NCBI GenBank assembly: GCA_019914995.1
Contig: CM034127.1
Coordinates: forward strand, 11,966,001-12,030,000
DNA length: 64,000 bases
Source of the DNA: Acanthochlamys bracteata
Taxonomy: Eukaryota > Streptophyta > Magnoliopsida > Pandanales > Velloziaceae
Direction: 5' to 3'
The notes below the pieces were generated by a model. That model was not told the origin of the DNA and searched no databases. It saw nothing but the letters and a program-made list of their open reading frames with translations. The number at the start of each line of letters is the position of its first letter. The first letter of the stretch is position 1. Of this stretch, positions 62,401 through 64,000 are shown piece by piece. The position numbers and the translations under genes were made by a program.

Positions 62401-63357
62401 ACATCACTTGCAAAATAGATGTCCTCTATGATTGTGGTACCCTATTGCGCCCTTGTATCTTGATTTTATGATAGCTACTTATCCTATGACAACGGTTTTT
62501 TATCACATTATCCTACCAAATAACCTTAAATACATCTCTCCATAATCTCAGGCTGACTTCATGAAGATGCCATTTCCTGATAACACTTTTGATGCGATTT
62601 ATGCTATCGAAGCGACATGTCATGCACCAGATGCGGTAAGCTATAACATTTTTGGAATGGTTATTTATGCTCTCTCATTCATTCCTTCATGCTCTTCCTT
62701 TCCAATTACAACAGGTTGGATGCTTCAAGGAGATATATAGAGTGCTAAAACCTGGTCAGTGCTTTGCTGCATACGAATGGTGCATGACTGATCATTTCAA
62801 TCCTGCCAACGAAGATCACCTAAAGATTAAAGCAGAGATTGAGCTTGGGAATGGCCTTCCTGATATAAGAACCACAAATCAGTGTCTTGAAGCATTGAAA
62901 CAAGCTGGGTTTGAGGTAGATTCAACGGTTATTGGTCTTGATGTTCATACTTCTGTGTGCAGATATAACATAAATGGACAATTATACTTATTTACTGCTC
63001 TGCTGTAATGCATGAAGTTTCCTTTGTACTCATCTCTTGAATATTTGTAATGATGAAGGTTGAGTGGGAGAAAGATCTCGCAGCAGATTCCCCTGTCGCA
63101 TGGTACTTGCCATTAGATGCTAGTCATTTCTCAATAACAAGCTTTCGTTTGACTGCTGTTGGGCGCTTCATTACTAGAACTATGGTAAAGCAGAACTTCA
63201 ACTGTTGTAAAAGAACTGCTTTTCCACCACTGCCGTTAACATTCTCTTTCGGTTTGAAGGTCAAGACGCTAGAATATATTGGCCTCGCTCCTGCAGGAAG
63301 TAGCAGAGTGTCATCTTTCTTAGAGAAAGCTGCTGAAGGGCTTGTGGAAGGTGGAAG
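59406..63357 (+). CDS. SMT1: Cycloartenol C24-methyltransferase (sterol methyltransferase 1), 3' end outside the window
   Basis: Eleven exons: 59406-59488, 60151-60217, 60858-60931, 61128-61212, 61314-61369, 62133-62187, 62338-62385, 62552-62635, 62715-62915, 63059-63184, 63260-63357. They sum to 977 nt, about 325 residues. Family motifs: region [13 protein letters not shown] (sterol binding), [17 protein letters not shown] (SAM motif I), [15 protein letters not shown] (motif II), [11 protein letters not shown] and [15 protein letters not shown]. The enzyme moves a methyl group from S-adenosylmethionine to C24 of cycloartenol, the first step towards the 24-alkyl plant sterols, at the ER. Family members are about 336 residues long, so the last exon of roughly a dozen codons should follow a final intron that runs past base 64000. 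The intron contains a MITE-like copy. The visible catalytic part is intact. Confidence 0.95.
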
Positions 63358-63863
63358 GTGGGTGTTAGGCTGCTGTTGTTACTCTGTTCGTCGTCTGCGT
63401 TTCTGGACTTTGATATTATATGCTTTCCAATACTCCAATGAGTTCATCATAGCCTGTAGGAGCACCCTCTTTAAGCTGTGTTAAAACTTGGTTAAAATTG
63501 GGGTTTTTTATGATTCTGAGTGACTTACTGGCATGGTAGTTCTTCCCCCCCTAAGTACACGTTTTGAGATTTCATATAAAACCTGAACTTTTTGACAAAC
63601 AGGCATATAGCTTATCTTGGTTTCTCTGTGTAGATGCATCCTTTCAAGAACCTGATAGTAGTTGTCACAGAAAATTCGTAATTATGTCTCCTGGGTAGTC
63701 TAATAGGACTTGGCGCAAGTATAGTTGTATGACAAGTAATAGTTATATCACTTTGCTATTTGCAAATCATCCAGTAAACTTTTAGTGTCTTATAAAACAA
63801 GCTTTCACAGCATTCAGGTATACCTTTATGACAGTCGGTATATCTTGATTATTTGTAGTTTTT

Positions 63864-64000
63864 AGGCATCGTTTCAATTGCTTATGGGGTGCTTTTCAGT
63901 CATCTATTTCACATTTTCTAATAAACTTTCTATAATATTCTTAAAATTTATTTAAAATTTAGAAAGTACAGAAAAATTTACGTTGTAAGATTTTGTTATT
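63864..64000 (+). mobile_element. MITE-like element, copy 4, cut by the window edge
   Basis: The stretch from about 63935 (TTAAAATTTATTTAAAATTT, then AGAAAGTACAGAAAAATT and a TAAGATTTTGTTATT end) matches the interior of copies 1 and 2 almost word for word. The left end is uncertain. It sits in the last SMT1 intron. Confidence 0.7.

Overview
The window is nuclear DNA of a flowering plant, most likely a eudicot. The genes are split by many AT-rich introns with GT...AG borders, the families are plant-specific (PLS-class PPR, X8/PDCB callose-binding protein, ureide permease, cycloartenol C24-methyltransferase), a telo-box precedes a ribosomal protein gene, and short AT-rich MITE-like repeats are scattered between genes. 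There are no operons. I found no CRISPR, phage or bacterial features. The species cannot be fixed from the sequence.

Layout. 1-2736 (+): last five exons of a nuclear-type protein of unknown function. 4624-6906 (-): intronless 760-residue PLS-class PPR protein ending in an E domain, 83 bp from a head-to-head tRNA-Lys(CUU) gene (6990-7062, +). 8888-32313 (-): a gene of about 49 exons for a double-cassette Ski2-like helicase, the plant ASCC3 counterpart (DExH14), filling more than a third of the window. 34480-36532 (+): GPI-anchored X8-domain protein of the PDCB type. 37892-41935 (-): ten-exon alpha/beta hydrolase, divergent from 43157-46060 (+), a nine-exon erlin-like SPFH protein. 47435-48670 (-): a PPR pseudogene with several frame breaks. 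51528-54790 (+): ureide permease with a 5' leader intron. 55802-57875 (+): 60S ribosomal protein L13a. 59406 to beyond the right edge (+): SMT1, missing only its last short exon.

For the RPL13A, erlin-like, ureide permease, hydrolase, PDCB-like and first genes I placed exon borders base by base, and the exon lengths sum to whole codon numbers. SMT1 borders were also placed by base, but its last exon lies outside. For the helicase the two terminal regions were placed by base and most internal borders to within a few bases.

The genes do not form a pathway; they are independent housekeeping or transport genes. I do not see a new biological system. The more interesting signals are at the level of gene structure: two GC-AG introns (helicase intron 2, erlin intron 5), two small tandem duplications in the helicase gene that copied pieces of exon ends into introns, a family of at least four MITE-like copies, one inside an SMT1 intron and two in inverted orientation downstream of RPL13A, and a triplicated 48-bp element in the RPL13A promoter.
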